A program made the translations under genes and the position numbers. The notes under the pieces are model-generated. The model was given only the letters and a program-made list of their open reading frames with translations. It searched no databases and was not told the origin of the DNA. From contig JADWOT020000006.1 of NCBI GenBank assembly GCA_036345935.2, positions 7,848,519 to 7,912,518 on the forward strand: a stretch of 64,000 bases of DNA, read 5' to 3'. This DNA is from Taenia hydatigena. Taxonomy: Eukaryota > Platyhelminthes > Cestoda > Cyclophyllidea > Taeniidae. Every line of letters starts with the position of its first letter. Position 1 is the stretch's first letter. Positions 27,690-39,515 of this stretch are shown here, one piece after another.

Positions 27690-27867
27690 TGCAGCACTTT
27701 GTTTGTTCTGACTGCCGGGATCTGTCACCTAAATGGTAGTATTGTCCTAACCGCGTGGGCTAGCCTTTGGACCATGCCAATAGCCCCACTCCCTATGTTC
27801 ATTGAATACCTATTCTGCCCTCGTATTATGCCCTCTTTTGCCTTCAAGAAAGTCTCGAGACGCTACA
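27690..27867 (+). repeat. Degenerate solo LTR of the TRIM family
   Basis: Starts TGCAGCACTTTGTTTGTT and ends CGAGACGCTACA, aligning end to end with the 185-bp LTRs elsewhere in the window. The conserved blocks ACTGCCGG, CTTTTGCCTTCAAG and CGAGACGCTACA are recognisable, but many substitutions make it the most diverged copy. It is flanked by a perfect 5-bp target-site duplication, GCGAG (27685-27689 and 27868-27872). An open frame across it is incidental. LTR sense strand is +. Confidence 0.85.
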
Positions 27868-29449
27868 GCGAGGCCATTAATTTTGCACCTCGGCAGACAC
27901 TGTGGCACTACTTATTAAATACCTTGTGCTCCATTTTTACCTTTGCATGTATTCCCATAATCATTTGTAATCACCTTAAATTTGATTCTTTGTTTTAAAG
28001 TTCTTTTCCAAAACACTAGATTGGGTTGAGCACATAAAAGCAAGAATAAGCATCAGATCATCATTTACAATATAATGCTTCAATTATTTTTCCTTTACAT
28101 TCTCGGTTTTAGAGTCTTGGGGCGATAAGTTCGGAGAAAGTAATTATGTGCTTTGTGGAAGGATCAGAGTTCATCATCTCCTCCATGGGGATCTATAGCG
28201 CCCTTTCGGTCACGATGCTGGCAGGTGGCTCATGTGCACACAAAGGGTAAAAATTACAGACTAGTTACTCGCATATATATTAATAATACAAATCGGTAAT
28301 AATAACAGTTTATTCATAATTTGAAATAAAGTAAACATTGGGAGGAAGTTGATGAGATTGCTTGCTTATTTGTTTTCATTATGCTTTTGACTAAAATGTT
28401 CTACAGTTAAGTAGATCAAACTAAAAACAGTCTTAGTCAAGCTTTTTAGAGATGTTTAAAATTTATGAGAGTTTCTTAGTTGATCACTCTCAAATGCAAA
28501 GCGCCTAATCTTAGTTCGTTGGTACCTTCCAACTAAAAGACTCTTCAAAGTGGCACGTTTTACCTGATTGCAAACATTTGCACAGAAAATCGTTTCAAAA
28601 GGCACAAAAACAGCAAGACCTACCACAAAACAGGATCTCTTATTGATTCCTAAAAGGTTATTTATGCTATGGTTTGTTCTGTGGGCCGAAAACTAAGTTC
28701 CTGTTATTAACGATAACAAACTTTTTCCAACACCATTACTGATCTCGTACAGTTTGACGACTTTTAACACGAGGTTTTCATTGAATCCCTTTTATTGGTG
28801 CATCGTGGTAGAACGTATGCTTAAACGACAGCGAAGTAAATAATGTCAAAGCATTAATTTTAATCCCTTTTTAATCTTCGTTCATTTATTAACCCAAGTT
28901 TTTAAATAAACACTAACTTTACATTCGCAAATTCAAACACGATGTAACTAAAATTCTCTTTAGGAATTCTTGAAACCTACTACTGTCTTAAACAAATAGG
29001 TAGTGACGTCAGTTGTGATAGGCCGCATAACTATGAAAGAATGGCCACTATATTAACATACAAAAGAGTTGGCGCCTTTATATGTGTCCGACCAGCCGCA
29101 CCGTCAGGATGGAAGCACAAATCACGGTGAGCTCACATATGTTGATATGCAATTAGACTAAACCACGCCATTTCAGAGCCATCTCCACCGCTTTCCTTGG
29201 TCCTCATTCTGTTTCGGTCCCCACGATTTAGCCGGTGATAGAAAAACCATCTTCAGGCCAAAAGCGGTAGTCATTAGGTTTTCATGGGGACGGAATGGCA
29301 TTTAATCACGACATCGATGATGTGGTCTCTTGGTTGCGTTGAATTTGGGGTCCCATTCGCATCGTGAACTGTATCTTGGAAGGGGTTTCGTTAGTTTCGT
29401 CTTCTCAAGGCTGGTTGATACTCTGCAGCGAATGCATTGCCTATGCAAG
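27868..29449. other. Intergenic, nothing firm
   Basis: AT-rich. A 45-codon open stretch follows an acceptor-like site near 28110, but it has no family match or partner exon. Confidence 0.4.
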
Positions 29450-29754
29450 TCAATAATATTTGGCATCCAATTCTCCTCGCCACTTTAACTTGGTACTGTC
29501 CGTCAATCTAGCCGCGTTCATTTGGGTCATGTCGTCAAAGTTAAGATGCATATTGAGAAAACGGATGAGTCCGTTTGAATTTTGAATTTTCTGCACGTCT
29601 GGATGTATCTGGTTGGGAGGAATTGCATTAATAACGCCATGTGCGCTAGATGCTCTGCGGTGTGAAAATGCTTGTAACCAATACTTACATGGGGGCAGCA
29701 AAATAAATAAACTTGTCCACTAAGGCCGTCTTCGTGTCTGTCCATGCATCAAGC
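29450..29754 (-). CDS. Unidentified split open frame, possibly 3' exons of a gene or a pseudogene
   Basis: Two open segments on the minus strand join cleanly across a 34-nt GTAAGT...CCGCAG intron at 29655-29688, the same size class as the introns of confirmed genes here. Upstream segment 29689-29754 follows an acceptor (CCAACTCCGCAG). Downstream segment 29450-29654 runs to a TGA. The joined reading gives LDAWTDTKTALVDKFIYFAA and then ...HPDVQKIQNSNGLIRFLNMH, ending ELDAKYY, about 90 residues. I recognise no family. An in-frame stop lies about 40 nt before the first acceptor, so an upstream exon would be required, and none was found. It could be a real terminal fragment, a decayed gene or chance. 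Confidence 0.3.
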
Positions 29755-32700
29755 CTGCGGAGTTGGTAAAATTTTTGTGGCCGTGGTCATAGATTGTAAA
29801 ATTGGCGTTAAGAATTTTAACTATCTTCTCGATTAAATCGTGAAAGTTTAAAAATGATCTTCCGTCAACGTTGGAACGGAAATTTAAAACAGAACACCGC
29901 AATATCAACACAAATAATGGCTTAATGAGTAAGCAACACTATTTTTTAAAAAGATCATAAATTACAATGGATTATATTTGCACGAAACGATAAGCCAGTC
30001 AAGATCTGGCTTCAACCTTCCAGCTAACAGTACCTAATCACTTTTATCGTTGCAGTAATTAAACAAAACCGGCTTTAATCATGGGGTGAGCAGTGGTTCG
30101 TCGAAATCAATTCTGACGAATTGTAACCCAAGTCTGACTGCCTCGTATTCAGGGAAATCTGTTCCATACGTAGAACTATCCTTTTGTCTCGATTCAAGTG
30201 GCTACAAGTCGTTTTGAGTGGCATAAGGCGCTCGACTACCTGAAATATTTTGCAGAGTCGTTTTCTTTAAGCGCTATTTTAAGTCCAGTCCAATGCCTTC
30301 TTCCCTCCCCCTGCCACTTAATCTTTCATGTAAAAGAATTTATCAAAGGTGAAGTGCCTCTGTGTTTAGTCTGTTAATGCCAATTAATAATTCATTCAGA
30401 GCAACACTTCAATGCGCATTTTCTCCACCCGGTTTACTATCATATGATCAGCAACATACTTGTCCTTATCTCAAAGAAATACTTTGAGCAGAAGGTTTGA
30501 GTTTTGAAAATTCCTGTAAAAAAGTGCATGCGCCATACAAATTACTCATTACAGGATCCCGAGATGTCTCTGAAGACGAGGAAAAATTGGCTTAATACTA
30601 AGGCAGAACATGTTTGTGCGACGCACAGATGGTCTAAAGCTACTGGCATGGAGCTCCTTACCGAAAACGAAAGTTAAACGAATCACTAAGGTATTCCACC
30701 CATCACACAATTATGAGTGATTAAACTACGCGGCATTGTGGTAGCCTATGTTATCATTCTCGATCAGTGGCCATCACTTGTTCTGTCGATCGTTAAGAAT
30801 TGCTTATTAGTAATAGATAGAAAAATATTCTCTTCTAAAAAGCGGGAAGTGGTGAGAATTTATCCCACCAGCACATCTCCCGATTTGTCTTGTTGCTGTC
30901 ATTATCCTTATTCCGTTAAAGTAGGAAGCTGCATCACTGTCCTTTGAAGCAGTTAAGATATTTACATAATTTCAAGCAGGCGATTCGAAATGGCTTCCAG
31001 GGCAACCGAACTTGGGGTCGTTTTCATTGCCTTTGTTGGAAATCATTTTTCCAGAAAAGATTTTCTTAGTTGATTTCCTCATATCAAAAAGAAATCACAA
31101 ACCCTGTATTCTTTCTCATTTATTCTTCGCATAAATAAGTGTTTGAGCTAACTGCTTTAAGCAACTTTTGCAAAAAAACTAACAATGATGTTAACACGGG
31201 GACCTATTTGTCCAAACGAAATTCGAAGAATGAGCTAATTCCGTTAAAGGCACAAAATTGACAAACGTTGTAGAAAGCATTGTGGTTAAACATGTGCAGT
31301 GTTTTACATTGTCGCTAAACGTGATGAAGTGTGACCAACATTCTGCCGGTATTCGCGGCTTCCCCTCAAGTCTGGTCGTTTCAGTGGAAAGTGGCGACAC
31401 AGAAATCTCAAAGTGCTTGTGTTTTTTTTATTGCAAAGAAGCCCTGATGTTTCGGTTTGTACTTTATCTTATAAAGTGCTGACAAAATTGATGTAAGTCT
31501 CAACAAGATGGAATTCATTATAAAAAATTGTAATACCCTTTTGCCGTACTTTTCCGGAGTGAGTTTTGCTATCGTTTAGTCTGAAATCCCCTTCGAAATC
31601 GCGGCAGACCTTATTTTGAAGTACCACTCGGGTCCAAAATATGGTCATAACAGAGAGAAATTGGGTATAAAAAGCATGAAGGCATTTTTGCTTCCAGCAA
31701 TGGAAACACACAATGTGCTGAACTTTGTGATTTACCAGTGTATGGGTTAACACGTAGTACGTAGAGGGACACCTTTTCTCCTCTTATAAATGAAGCCAAA
31801 AATCATAAATCGTTTGGAATGTACTGAAATGGTGTTCACTTTAGCACAATGATCACTCCGATCGAATTTAAATTACCATAAGCGATGTCGTATCAGTCCA
31901 AGAAACATTGAATATCAGCACCACTTTTCCTGATGGTCTATGCTTACGTAAAAATGACTTGATCCAAAAATTTACCCTGTATTTATCCCATGCTTATCAG
32001 AAATCCTGTTTTGACGGGGTATAGCCACCTATTTTCATAAAAATTGACAGTATCTAAAATCTTAGGAGTAGGTAAACAAAACACACATACAAATTATAAC
32101 CGGGACAGTAAAGTTAATGCGCAGCTAGTGGGCTCCAGTTTATGGGCGGAAATAATTCGTAATTAATGGGGTGTTGCAGAAGTCTACCACCTCGTAGGTC
32201 TAAATTTTGGGAGAGGGACCTGTCGACACTTCCCACCATATCAGTATATCAATTATGCATTCGTAAACTGGCATAAAGACTGCGTCTAAGCATTTGATCA
32301 GCGGATTCGATGCAAACTTGTTATTACCAACAAATAGCATTAGAATTTCATCTGTGTTGTGCGGCCCATAACGACGCCATGGGGCAGCTGAGTCTGCAGC
32401 ACAGATGTCAGTTTGCGGAAACCTAATACTACAAACACCAACCTACTCTAGAGCCAAAGCTAAAGACTACAAAGTATGTCAAATTTTATAATTAAAAGCT
32501 CTTTGTTTTGCTGTCAACGAGTTTACTAGAGCCTCTACCAAAGCCTTGCCGCAGCTGGCAACAAGAAGGGCTCGTGAGAGACGTTACCGCCAAAGGTGCC
32601 TCTTACAGTTTGTTGATCTACATCAAATCCTTTTGCTTAATGGAGGAGAATCCTACGGCTTGCCAGTGCAAAGTCAGTTATTTCAAAGGGATTGGCTAGT

Positions 32701-35299
32701 CTATACTGACCAATCACAACTGTCCGCCAGCTCCTTTCCTCCTTTTCCCAACCCCTAATCGATTGTTTTACCCCATGCGAATGCAATGGCTGATTGTGCA
32801 AGTGCTAGACTGTAAAATAGCACTTTTGGCTTTTTTGGTTCTACATGCTACGATGCGCCCCTCCCTCTGCCCAATCACTGTGTGATCGCTTAAACTTTCA
32901 TCGTCATGATGAAATGAGACGGCCCATCTCAACTCTTTTTAGTTTTCTTACCCTTTCAATCCTTTTCAAATTGTTCAGCAGCTAGACACAAAGTCCATCA
33001 AATAATATAAGAAATTCGTAATTAATTTGATACAGTCACATAAGTTCTGGGACTAAAGTCCCTAGAATGCACATTTCCACTTTAAAGACAAACGTCTTGG
33101 GCTGCCCAAACTGTCATGGCATAACCCATATTCATTAAAACTTCCACCCCTTTGTTTATAATATGTGATTCAAACTAAATGCATTTGAAGTAACTGTGTG
33201 CCTTTGAAATCACAAATAAACAAGAACAATCGAGGTGGAATCAGAGAGGTGTCAGCTTTTAAAGGAGCCTATCATCTCAAACTTTGTTATTCAAATTCCA
33301 GCTGAAAGGAGTGGTGAGGTCTTGCGCAGCTTTTTAATGATCGTTCGCACTAGGTGCTACCTGATTACAGAGGCAAGGGAGACACTAAGGTGGGTGATGA
33401 TTTATACACACTTCCATGGGCGCCTTGCTAGAAGTGTGCACCAATGGTCATGGCAGAAAGTCATGGAGATAAATTAATGCAATCTCTAAGACTGGGACCA
33501 AGTTACCGAATGCTGACTACGAATCATAATTGGAGGAAGATTCACTAAAATAGGGAGATAGAGAGCAGAAAGAGCTGTGCACACGAAGACGCCTGGTTAC
33601 TCTCTAGTCAGTCGCGGTATCGACTGCCACCTTCACTATTGAGTCCTCAGCCGTAAGTCGATTACCACAGTCAAGATGTTTCCTCGTTCTAAAGTGACGC
33701 CAGTCGTTGCCAACTTTTTGGTCGAATCAAATGTCGCTCAACAACCAAAATAAAAACAATCTTAGACTATGGGAACTCTGAACCTGCCTAGCGCTTTCAG
33801 CTCTTCTAATCTGTTCACGATACACGAGCAGTGAGTAACTCAAATCTGTATTCCTACTACCACAAAGACGACCCTCGAAACACTGGAACCAGTGCATAAT
33901 GTTCTACCAGCCAGGAAATTCGTTTCAATAAGAATTTGCTTCGTGAAAAAAAATCATTTTTCGATCTCTTGCATATTTTCTAGATGCAAAGGAGCATGTA
34001 CGAAACTATTCTAAACTTGATAAAATTAGCAATTGTTCACTTCCCGATGTAAGCTAATCACTGCCACAGTATGAATGAATGCTGCAATGTCCCTCCCATT
34101 AAATGGAAATCAACTGAACATTCACTCACTTACCTGGCACAAACATTCTGTCGCCTCTAACAAACCAATCCCACTTTTTAAGGTTCCCCATATGCAATTT
34201 GATTTCAGGTGACCCATGCCCCACCCACCTTTCCCGCAATTTCTAAGAATATTTCTGACGCCATGACAAGCAGATAAAAGCGTGGGAAACCGCAACAAGC
34301 AAGAGCAAACAAGTTCACCAGCGAGTCACCAACACCCACCAAGGCTCTAAACTGGCCGCGAGACCCCCCCCCACTTTGTCACAAAAATTGGGCCCTTCGA
34401 CGTCCAAACCTATCTGCATTGACTGCTTGGCATCTTTAATGCATGACGCAACCGAATCCTGGACACGGATAACTCAGAAATTCCTTGCCAACTCCGCACT
34501 TCGGTGGTTTCACCACCAACTCCATGTTTGACACCACTCGCCCACAATTCGTTAACGCAACGAACCATCAGACCCGGAGGCACCGAGCGCAGAAGCCCAA
34601 CGCCACAGCTCACATCTTTGTGCCACCATCCTCACATAAACCCAACTAGGACCCTTAAAGCGCAAACCAGATACACCCATCCTTCATTCTGCTTGCTCAG
34701 ACCGACGACAGGGATAGCGACCCCACACCTACAAATCATACTACTTCTCTTACCTAGACGAGACGCAATGACACCAACGAGAGCGAGCTTACATAACCTA
34801 AACCACGTGCCTTAAAATTTACCAATAAAATCGGAGCCAAACCTAAGTCCGTTGTTCGAAGGAATAATAAAGTGAGTAGGGCAGAAATGCAAATGCTATT
34901 CGAATTACTGATTAATAGTTAAAGGCTAAACACAGAAGTCCAGGACCGTGGTGGCAACTAGAGGCATTAAGACGACAGCCTAGGGCAGCAATGGGGACCT
35001 CTAAAACGGAAAAAACAGCATGTAAATGCCTCTCATCTTAGGACCGATCCAACCCACAGGGTCAAACTAAACGTCGGTACCCCGATAGCAACTAAACTTC
35101 AAGCACTATTCAAATTCAACTAGGATAAGAATAAACACCGATAATACAATCTGATCGGAAACTATATCGAGAAGAGAATCCTTCCCTCAAAAGCTATTCT
35201 ATTTAGGCCTGGTTGTACTAGAGGCTGCGAGACTATTTTCAGTAGAGTTGACCAAGATAACAAAAAAGGCCACCTAAGCAAAAGCAAATGAACTATCAG
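29755..35299. other. Intergenic; right end A+C-rich on the + strand
   Basis: No gene was recognised. From about 34080 to 35290, just downstream of MGST3, the + strand is visibly poor in G and T (G+T-rich on the MGST3 sense strand). The Thr/Pro-rich open frame at 34504-34815 is explained by that skew. Confidence 0.45.
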
Positions 35300-36027
35300 C
35301 TACCTGATGCTAGAGACGAGGTGAGCACTGCCAAAGACTGCATTCATTGCCATAAGAGCCACAAGAGCCACAAGTCCAAAGACTCCTTTTTTGCGGTTGG
35401 AGGGGACTGAAATGGCAGATGATGTTTTTTTCTCAATTAAACAGTGTTTATCAGTGGACTCCGAAATATCTTTACCACCAGCAGATAAAACTAATCCATT
35501 AGAACTTAACAAGTCGCCAAATTAACCACGTAAAGGAGCAACACTGCAAGGATGAAATGTGCTTACCGCCGCTAGTGTAACCCTTATAGTAGAAGATGCG
35601 TCCAACAAGGTAAGTTGTACCAAGTAGTGTTGCGCCAACCTTAAGAAGTCGCATGAAGACTAAGAACTTACGGGACAATACAGTCCTCCAACAAAAAGTC
35701 CCATCAAGAACATTGGCATAACCTCCAAGCTGCGGGAGGAGGAAGATAAAGCTAGTATAAAACTCACTAGTTTTGGTGGGCTCTTTGAATACAATTGAAC
35801 TCATCATTGCTTGGATGGTACATATTGGGGCACTAAATGAATAACTAAGCACCTAATGAAAGTACTGGAAAGTTGAAGTCCTTGCGTGCTTTAATCACGC
35901 GCATAGCAAGGAACATATGCATGGCAAAACTGCCAACTCCAACCAGAACGACGCCACCATAATAACGAGGAAGGAAAGCAGGGAAACAATGGGAACCACC
36001 GGATAGAAGCTTAGAGAAATGAGCCAT
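35300..36027 (-). CDS. MGST3: Microsomal glutathione S-transferase 3 (MAPEG family)
   Basis: A small four-helix membrane enzyme of endoplasmic reticulum membranes; the family conjugates glutathione to lipophilic electrophiles and reduces lipid hydroperoxides. Model: exons 35866-36027, 35768-35832, 35672-35729, 35567-35639 and 35300-35406 (read high to low), 154 residues against about 150 for animal MGST3. The introns are 33, 38, 32 and 160 nt. Only this splicing gives the family core: ARKDFNFP, then FNCIQRAHQN directly followed by YLEVMPMFLMGLFVGGLYCP, then YLVGRIFYYKGYTSG. R71, N75 and E78 fit the MAPEG glutathione-site pattern. Unspliced, each frame is broken by stops. The start is the first ATG of the open frame. 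An LTR of the intact TRIM lies about 460 bp upstream in the same orientation. Substrate preference cannot be read from sequence. Confidence 0.92.
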
Positions 36028-36668
36028 AGACGAAGCGAATCACCTAGGAGCACCTGAATTGCCTCTTTCGAAGTGCAGTTTGCTAATTAAAACAAGCGGT
36101 TCTCCAAAATTGAATATTGTTACTTGAGTTTCCAGAGCTAAAATAGGAGTATTTTTAATGTGTATCATTAGACTCATAAAAGCGCGGTACTGTAAGAAAC
36201 ACCCTTTTATCGAATCTTTTAGTGGATTTAATTAAAGTTAGCTTTAAAAAATCAGGCCGACAGAAAAAAGTGCCACTTATAAACAGCAGAAAGCAATGGA
36301 TTATTTTATGAAAACTTCCAAAATAAAGAAAATGTTAAGGTGATTCGAATCGAACACAAAATAAGATCTTTCGATAGCCGGATTTCACAAATAATAGAAT
36401 CCACTACTAATAATTGTATTTTATAGCCCATGTGCGGTGAACGACATATAACATTGTAGTACTTTGTTTGTTGGAAATACCGGTGTAGCGTCCCGAGGCT
36501 CCCTTAAGGCAAAAGAAGGCAAAGTGGCAGGATAGAATATATATATTCACCGGACAGAGGGAAAACGGCTGCTGGCGTGGCCCAGAGGCCAGCCCACGCA
36601 GCTAGGGCAATATGGCCACCTCTGTGACCTTGACAGAAACCGACAGTTCTAACAAACAAAGTACTACA

Positions 36669-36686
36669 TTGCCCCTCTCCTCTTTC
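36669..36686 (-). other. Polypurine tract of the TRIM
   Basis: In element sense this reads GAAAGAGGAGAGGGGCAA immediately before the 3' LTR, the expected place for plus-strand priming by RNase H. The degenerate copies at about 37646 and 38129 keep the same tract. Confidence 0.85.
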
Positions 36687-37137
36687 GAGCGTCGTCCCCG
36701 ACGCACCCCTTGGTACACCTCCAGCGTCAGCCATCACAACATACTCAGTGCTGAAGAAGCACCCACGAGCTAACCATGCCAGTCGCCGACATTCGACGCG
36801 ATTGAGGCGATGCTTCACACCAACGTCAGTGATCTCTCTTGACAGTGCATTGCACTTCGAGTTTCGTCTGGCTTGGAAACAATGTTCGGAATAAGTGGTT
36901 CTGCCGACCATCAGTATGTCCGTAGGGGGCGTTAGTACGCCGATCTCTTTCCAGGCGGTCCATGGCTAGTTGCTTCAGTTGTTGATAGCTTTCTTGTAGA
37001 ACACGGAGATGGGTTAGATGCCGGAGGTGGACGTCGTTTTTGGCCCGTCCATAGCACATGCACTTCTTTCGCACCACTGCAACATGCCGCAGGTGATAGA
37101 GATCGGGATGAAAACCCTATAGAGTCGGGTCCGCTTT

Positions 37138-37149
37138 CCGCTGCCACCA
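37138..37149 (-). other. Primer-binding site of the TRIM
   Basis: In element sense TGGTGGCAGCGG, one base after the 5' LTR. It is complementary to a tRNA ending CCGCTGCCACCA, as in some eukaryotic leucine tRNAs. The tRNA identity is inference. Confidence 0.8.
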
Positions 37150-37539
37150 ATGTAGCGTCCCGAGACTCCCTTAAGGCAAAAGAAGGCAAAGTGGCAGGAT
37201 AGAATATATATATTCACCGGACAGAGGGAAAACGGCTGCTGGCGTGGCCCAGAGGCCAGCCCACGCAGCTAGGGCAATATGGCCACCTCTGTGACCTTGA
37301 CAGAAACCGGCAGTTCTAACAAACAAAGTACTACAACCGGTTCCGGTCAAGGTCACAGAGGTGGCCGTACTGCCCTAGCTGCGTGGGCTGGCCTCCGGGC
37401 CATGCCAGCAGCCTATTTCCCTCTGTCCGTTAAATATATATGTATATTCTACCCTAGCATCCTGCCTTCTTTTGCCTTCGAGGGAGCCTCGGGAGGCCAC
37501 AAACATCTCGAGCATATAGTACCAGCATGCAAAAGGAGT

Positions 37540-37840
37540 TAAAGCTACTAGCTAGGTCCAAAGGTCAGTTCATCAGGCGGAGGTAAAGTCGCCAAGACTC
37601 AAAGGCTCCTTAGCAAAACTGTGAATTAACCAAACAACCAACGTATTTCATAGCCCCTCTCCTCCTTCAAGTATTGCCCATGGAGCTCTCCTTCGTCAGC
37701 CTTGCGCGTTAATCATTATGCTTTAATCTGTGTTGGAAGAAAGCACTTACGAGCCAACCGTGTTAGACATTGAATTTCTATGCAACTAACTGCAGTGTCA
37801 CTGACTCCTCCCAACAATTTAGATGTTACTGCAGTTTTGT
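37540..37840 (-). repeat. Heavily decayed TRIM remnant
   Basis: A block at about 37640-37830 aligns with the 3' half of the TRIM interior: CCCCTCTCCTCC in place of the polypurine tract, then GAGCTCTCCTTCGTCAGCC, GAAAGCACTTACGAGCCAAC and a CAGTGTCACTGACTC match. Traces of an LTR end (ACCAAACAACCAACGTATTTCA) precede it. Edges are approximate. Confidence 0.65.
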
Positions 37841-37967
37841 CCTGCTTAGAACCTGGGTCCAAGGGCAAAGAGTTTTGCTGGTCACTTACGTGTCCATACT
37901 TAGGCGCAGGAGTACTGGCTAAAAAGTGTAATTATGTAAGAGATGACGGGATTTAATACAGTTTCAT

Positions 37968-38620
37968 TGTGGCGTCCCAAGGCTCTACTAGGATAGAGTA
38001 TGTACATTCAACGGCCAGAGGGAAAAAGGTGCTGGCATGGCTCTGGGACCAGCCTAAGCAGCCGGGGAAATACGGCCACTTTTATCAACCTGACCGAAGC
38101 TGATAGCTCAAACAAACAAAGTACTACATTGCCCCTCTTCTCTTTTGAGCGTCGCCCCCGAAGCGCCCCTTGGTACACCTCCCGCGTCAGCCATCACAAC
38201 GTAGTCAGGGCTGCAATAAGCACCCACGAGCTAAACATGCCAGTCGCCGACATTCGACGCAATTGAGACGATACTTGACACCAATGTCAGTGATCCCTAT
38301 TGGCAGTTCGAATAAACTTAGACTTTTGTCCGGCTAGGAAACAAGGGCCAGAAAAAGAGGTCCTGCCGACCATCAGTATGTCCGTAGGGAGACGTAAGCA
38401 CACCCATCTCCTTAAGCAAGCATATTAAAGGTAAACTCCGGAACGAAGTCTTTCCAGATGGTCCATGGCTAATGTCGCTTCAGTTGCTAATAGCTCCCTG
38501 TGGAACACGGAGGTAGAGTAGATGCCAAAGGCGGACGTCTATCTTAGTCCTTATGCTATGGGATGTCAGAGATACTTCTATTTGTAGCACATGCACTTCT
38601 TTTGTACTGCTACGATAGGC
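37968..38620 (-). mobile_element. Partial TRIM: one LTR plus interior
   Basis: LTR at 37968-38128 (starts TGTGGCGTCCC, ends GTACTACA). It is 161 bp because the AAGGCAAAAGAAGGCAAAG segment is deleted. The interior follows from 38129 with a polypurine tract, homologous to the intact copy (GAGCGTCGCCCCCGAAGCG, GTCAGCCATCACAAC, CCATCAGTATGTCCGTAGGG, GCACATGCACTTCTTT). It holds about 35 extra bases near 38400. The 5' LTR in element sense is missing; an LTR of opposite orientation starts there instead. Confidence 0.85.
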
Positions 38621-38627
38621 TACAGGC

Positions 38628-38794
38628 TTGAACTACCGGTTTTGGTCAGAGTCACAGAGGTAATCGCATTGCCTAAGCTGCGTAGGCTGGCCTTCGGGTC
38701 ATGTCAGCAGCTTATTTCCCCATCCCGTTAAATATACGTATTTTATCTTAGTGTTTTGCTTTTTTTGCTTTTAATAGAGCCTTGGGACGCTACA
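38628..38794 (+). repeat. 5'-truncated LTR, opposite orientation
   Basis: Starts inside the LTR consensus (about 20 bp missing) at TTGAACTACCGGTTTTGGTC and runs to CTTGGGACGCTACA. It abuts the partial element to its left, so the junction is a rearrangement or a second insertion followed by deletion. LTR sense is +, pointing towards SmD3. Confidence 0.8.
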
Positions 38795-38908
38795 GAGAAG
38801 ATGAGGAAAGGGAGGAACTGCCCACATCTGCCACCATGATAAAGATGCCCTAAGAATATCCAAACTTCTCTTGCCAGGAGTAGTAAAAAAGACAAAAAAG
38901 GAAGAAAT

Positions 38909-39095
38909 AGTAGTACTTTGTTTGTTTTTACTGCCGGTTTTTGGTCAGGGTTACAGGGGTGGCCATCTGGCCCTAGCTGCGTAGGCTGGCCGCTGGGCCA
39001 TGCCAGCAGCTTATATCCCTCTGTCCGTAAAAAATATATATTCCAACCTAGTACTCTGCCTTCTTTTGCCTTTAAGAGAGCATCGGGAAGCTACA
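38909..39095 (+). repeat. Solo LTR about 420 bp upstream of SmD3
   Basis: Reads AGTAGTACTTTGTTTG at the start and GGGAAGCTACA at the end, 187 bp, with blocks ACTGCCGG, GGCTGGCC, GGGCCATGCCAGCAGC and CTTCTTTTGCC. The flanks GAAAT and GGAAT are a one-mismatch target duplication. LTR sense is +, the same as SmD3. Confidence 0.88.
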
Positions 39096-39515
39096 GGAAT
39101 GCCTATACATACTAGTGAATTAATGTGAAACATGAACATTGAGGCAAACAAACCATATCAACGAAAATTCCTCTCATCAGTAATTTGTAAATCCTAGGTA
39201 ATGTACCTTAGAAAACGCCTCACAATAACCTGGCGTAGAAAATACGAAATGATCTTAACATTGCTACGAGCAAAATCTTTGACTCCGAATGCAACCAAAG
39301 CTCGAAAATTAATATTACATCATGTATTCTTATTTTCTCATTGTTAAATAGCTGGCTACGTCTAGATCCAATTTTCACGCCTCAATAAATTTTATACGGA
39401 AACTGTACTTCTAACGCAATGCTGCATTTTTCTCTGCCTTATAGGCACCCCTAAGAAACTTGCTCTTGTTTGATATGCCGTTCGGTCACCCGCGCGCTAA
39501 GAATTTTCGATTGCA

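Larger units (their letters stand above)
36484..37335 (-). mobile_element. Intact TRIM (miniature LTR retrotransposon), ta-TRIM-like
   Basis: An 852-bp non-autonomous LTR retrotransposon on the minus strand. The two 185-bp LTRs at 37151-37335 (5' in element sense) and 36484-36668 (3') differ at only two positions and have TG...CA ends. The 482-bp interior has no coding capacity. It carries a primer-binding site next to the 5' LTR and a polypurine tract next to the 3' LTR. The target duplication is ACCGG (36479-36483 and 37336-37340). Each LTR holds an AT alternation (GAATATATATATTC) that could serve as a TATA element. The architecture matches the TRIM family reported from taeniid cestodes, which is expressed in stem cells and must use enzymes of another element. 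Assignment to that named family is from memory and needs alignment. Confidence 0.93.
36455..37501 (+). repeat. Older solo LTR split by a TRIM insertion
   Basis: Two halves of one LTR, 36455-36483 (starting TGTAGTACTTTGTTTGTT) and 37341-37501 (ending GGGAGGCCACA), interrupted by the element at 36484-37335. The outer ends carry a perfect 5-bp target duplication, AACAT (36450-36454 and 37502-37506), so the halves were one insertion. LTR sense is +, opposite to the inserted element. Confidence 0.9.

Noticed and set aside
27699..27998. Open frame of 99 codons
   Set aside because: Its first half is the solo LTR at 27690-27867. Similar frames at 36504-36911, 37171-37542 and 38918-39115 are LTR copies too, so the shared peptide is repeat sequence, not a gene family.
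28110..28250. 45-codon open stretch after an acceptor-like TTTTAG
   Set aside because: No good donor, no partner exon and no family resemblance; too short to exclude chance.
34504..34815. Thr/Pro/His-rich open frame
   Set aside because: Low-complexity product of the A+C-rich strand bias downstream of MGST3; no splice sites or family match.
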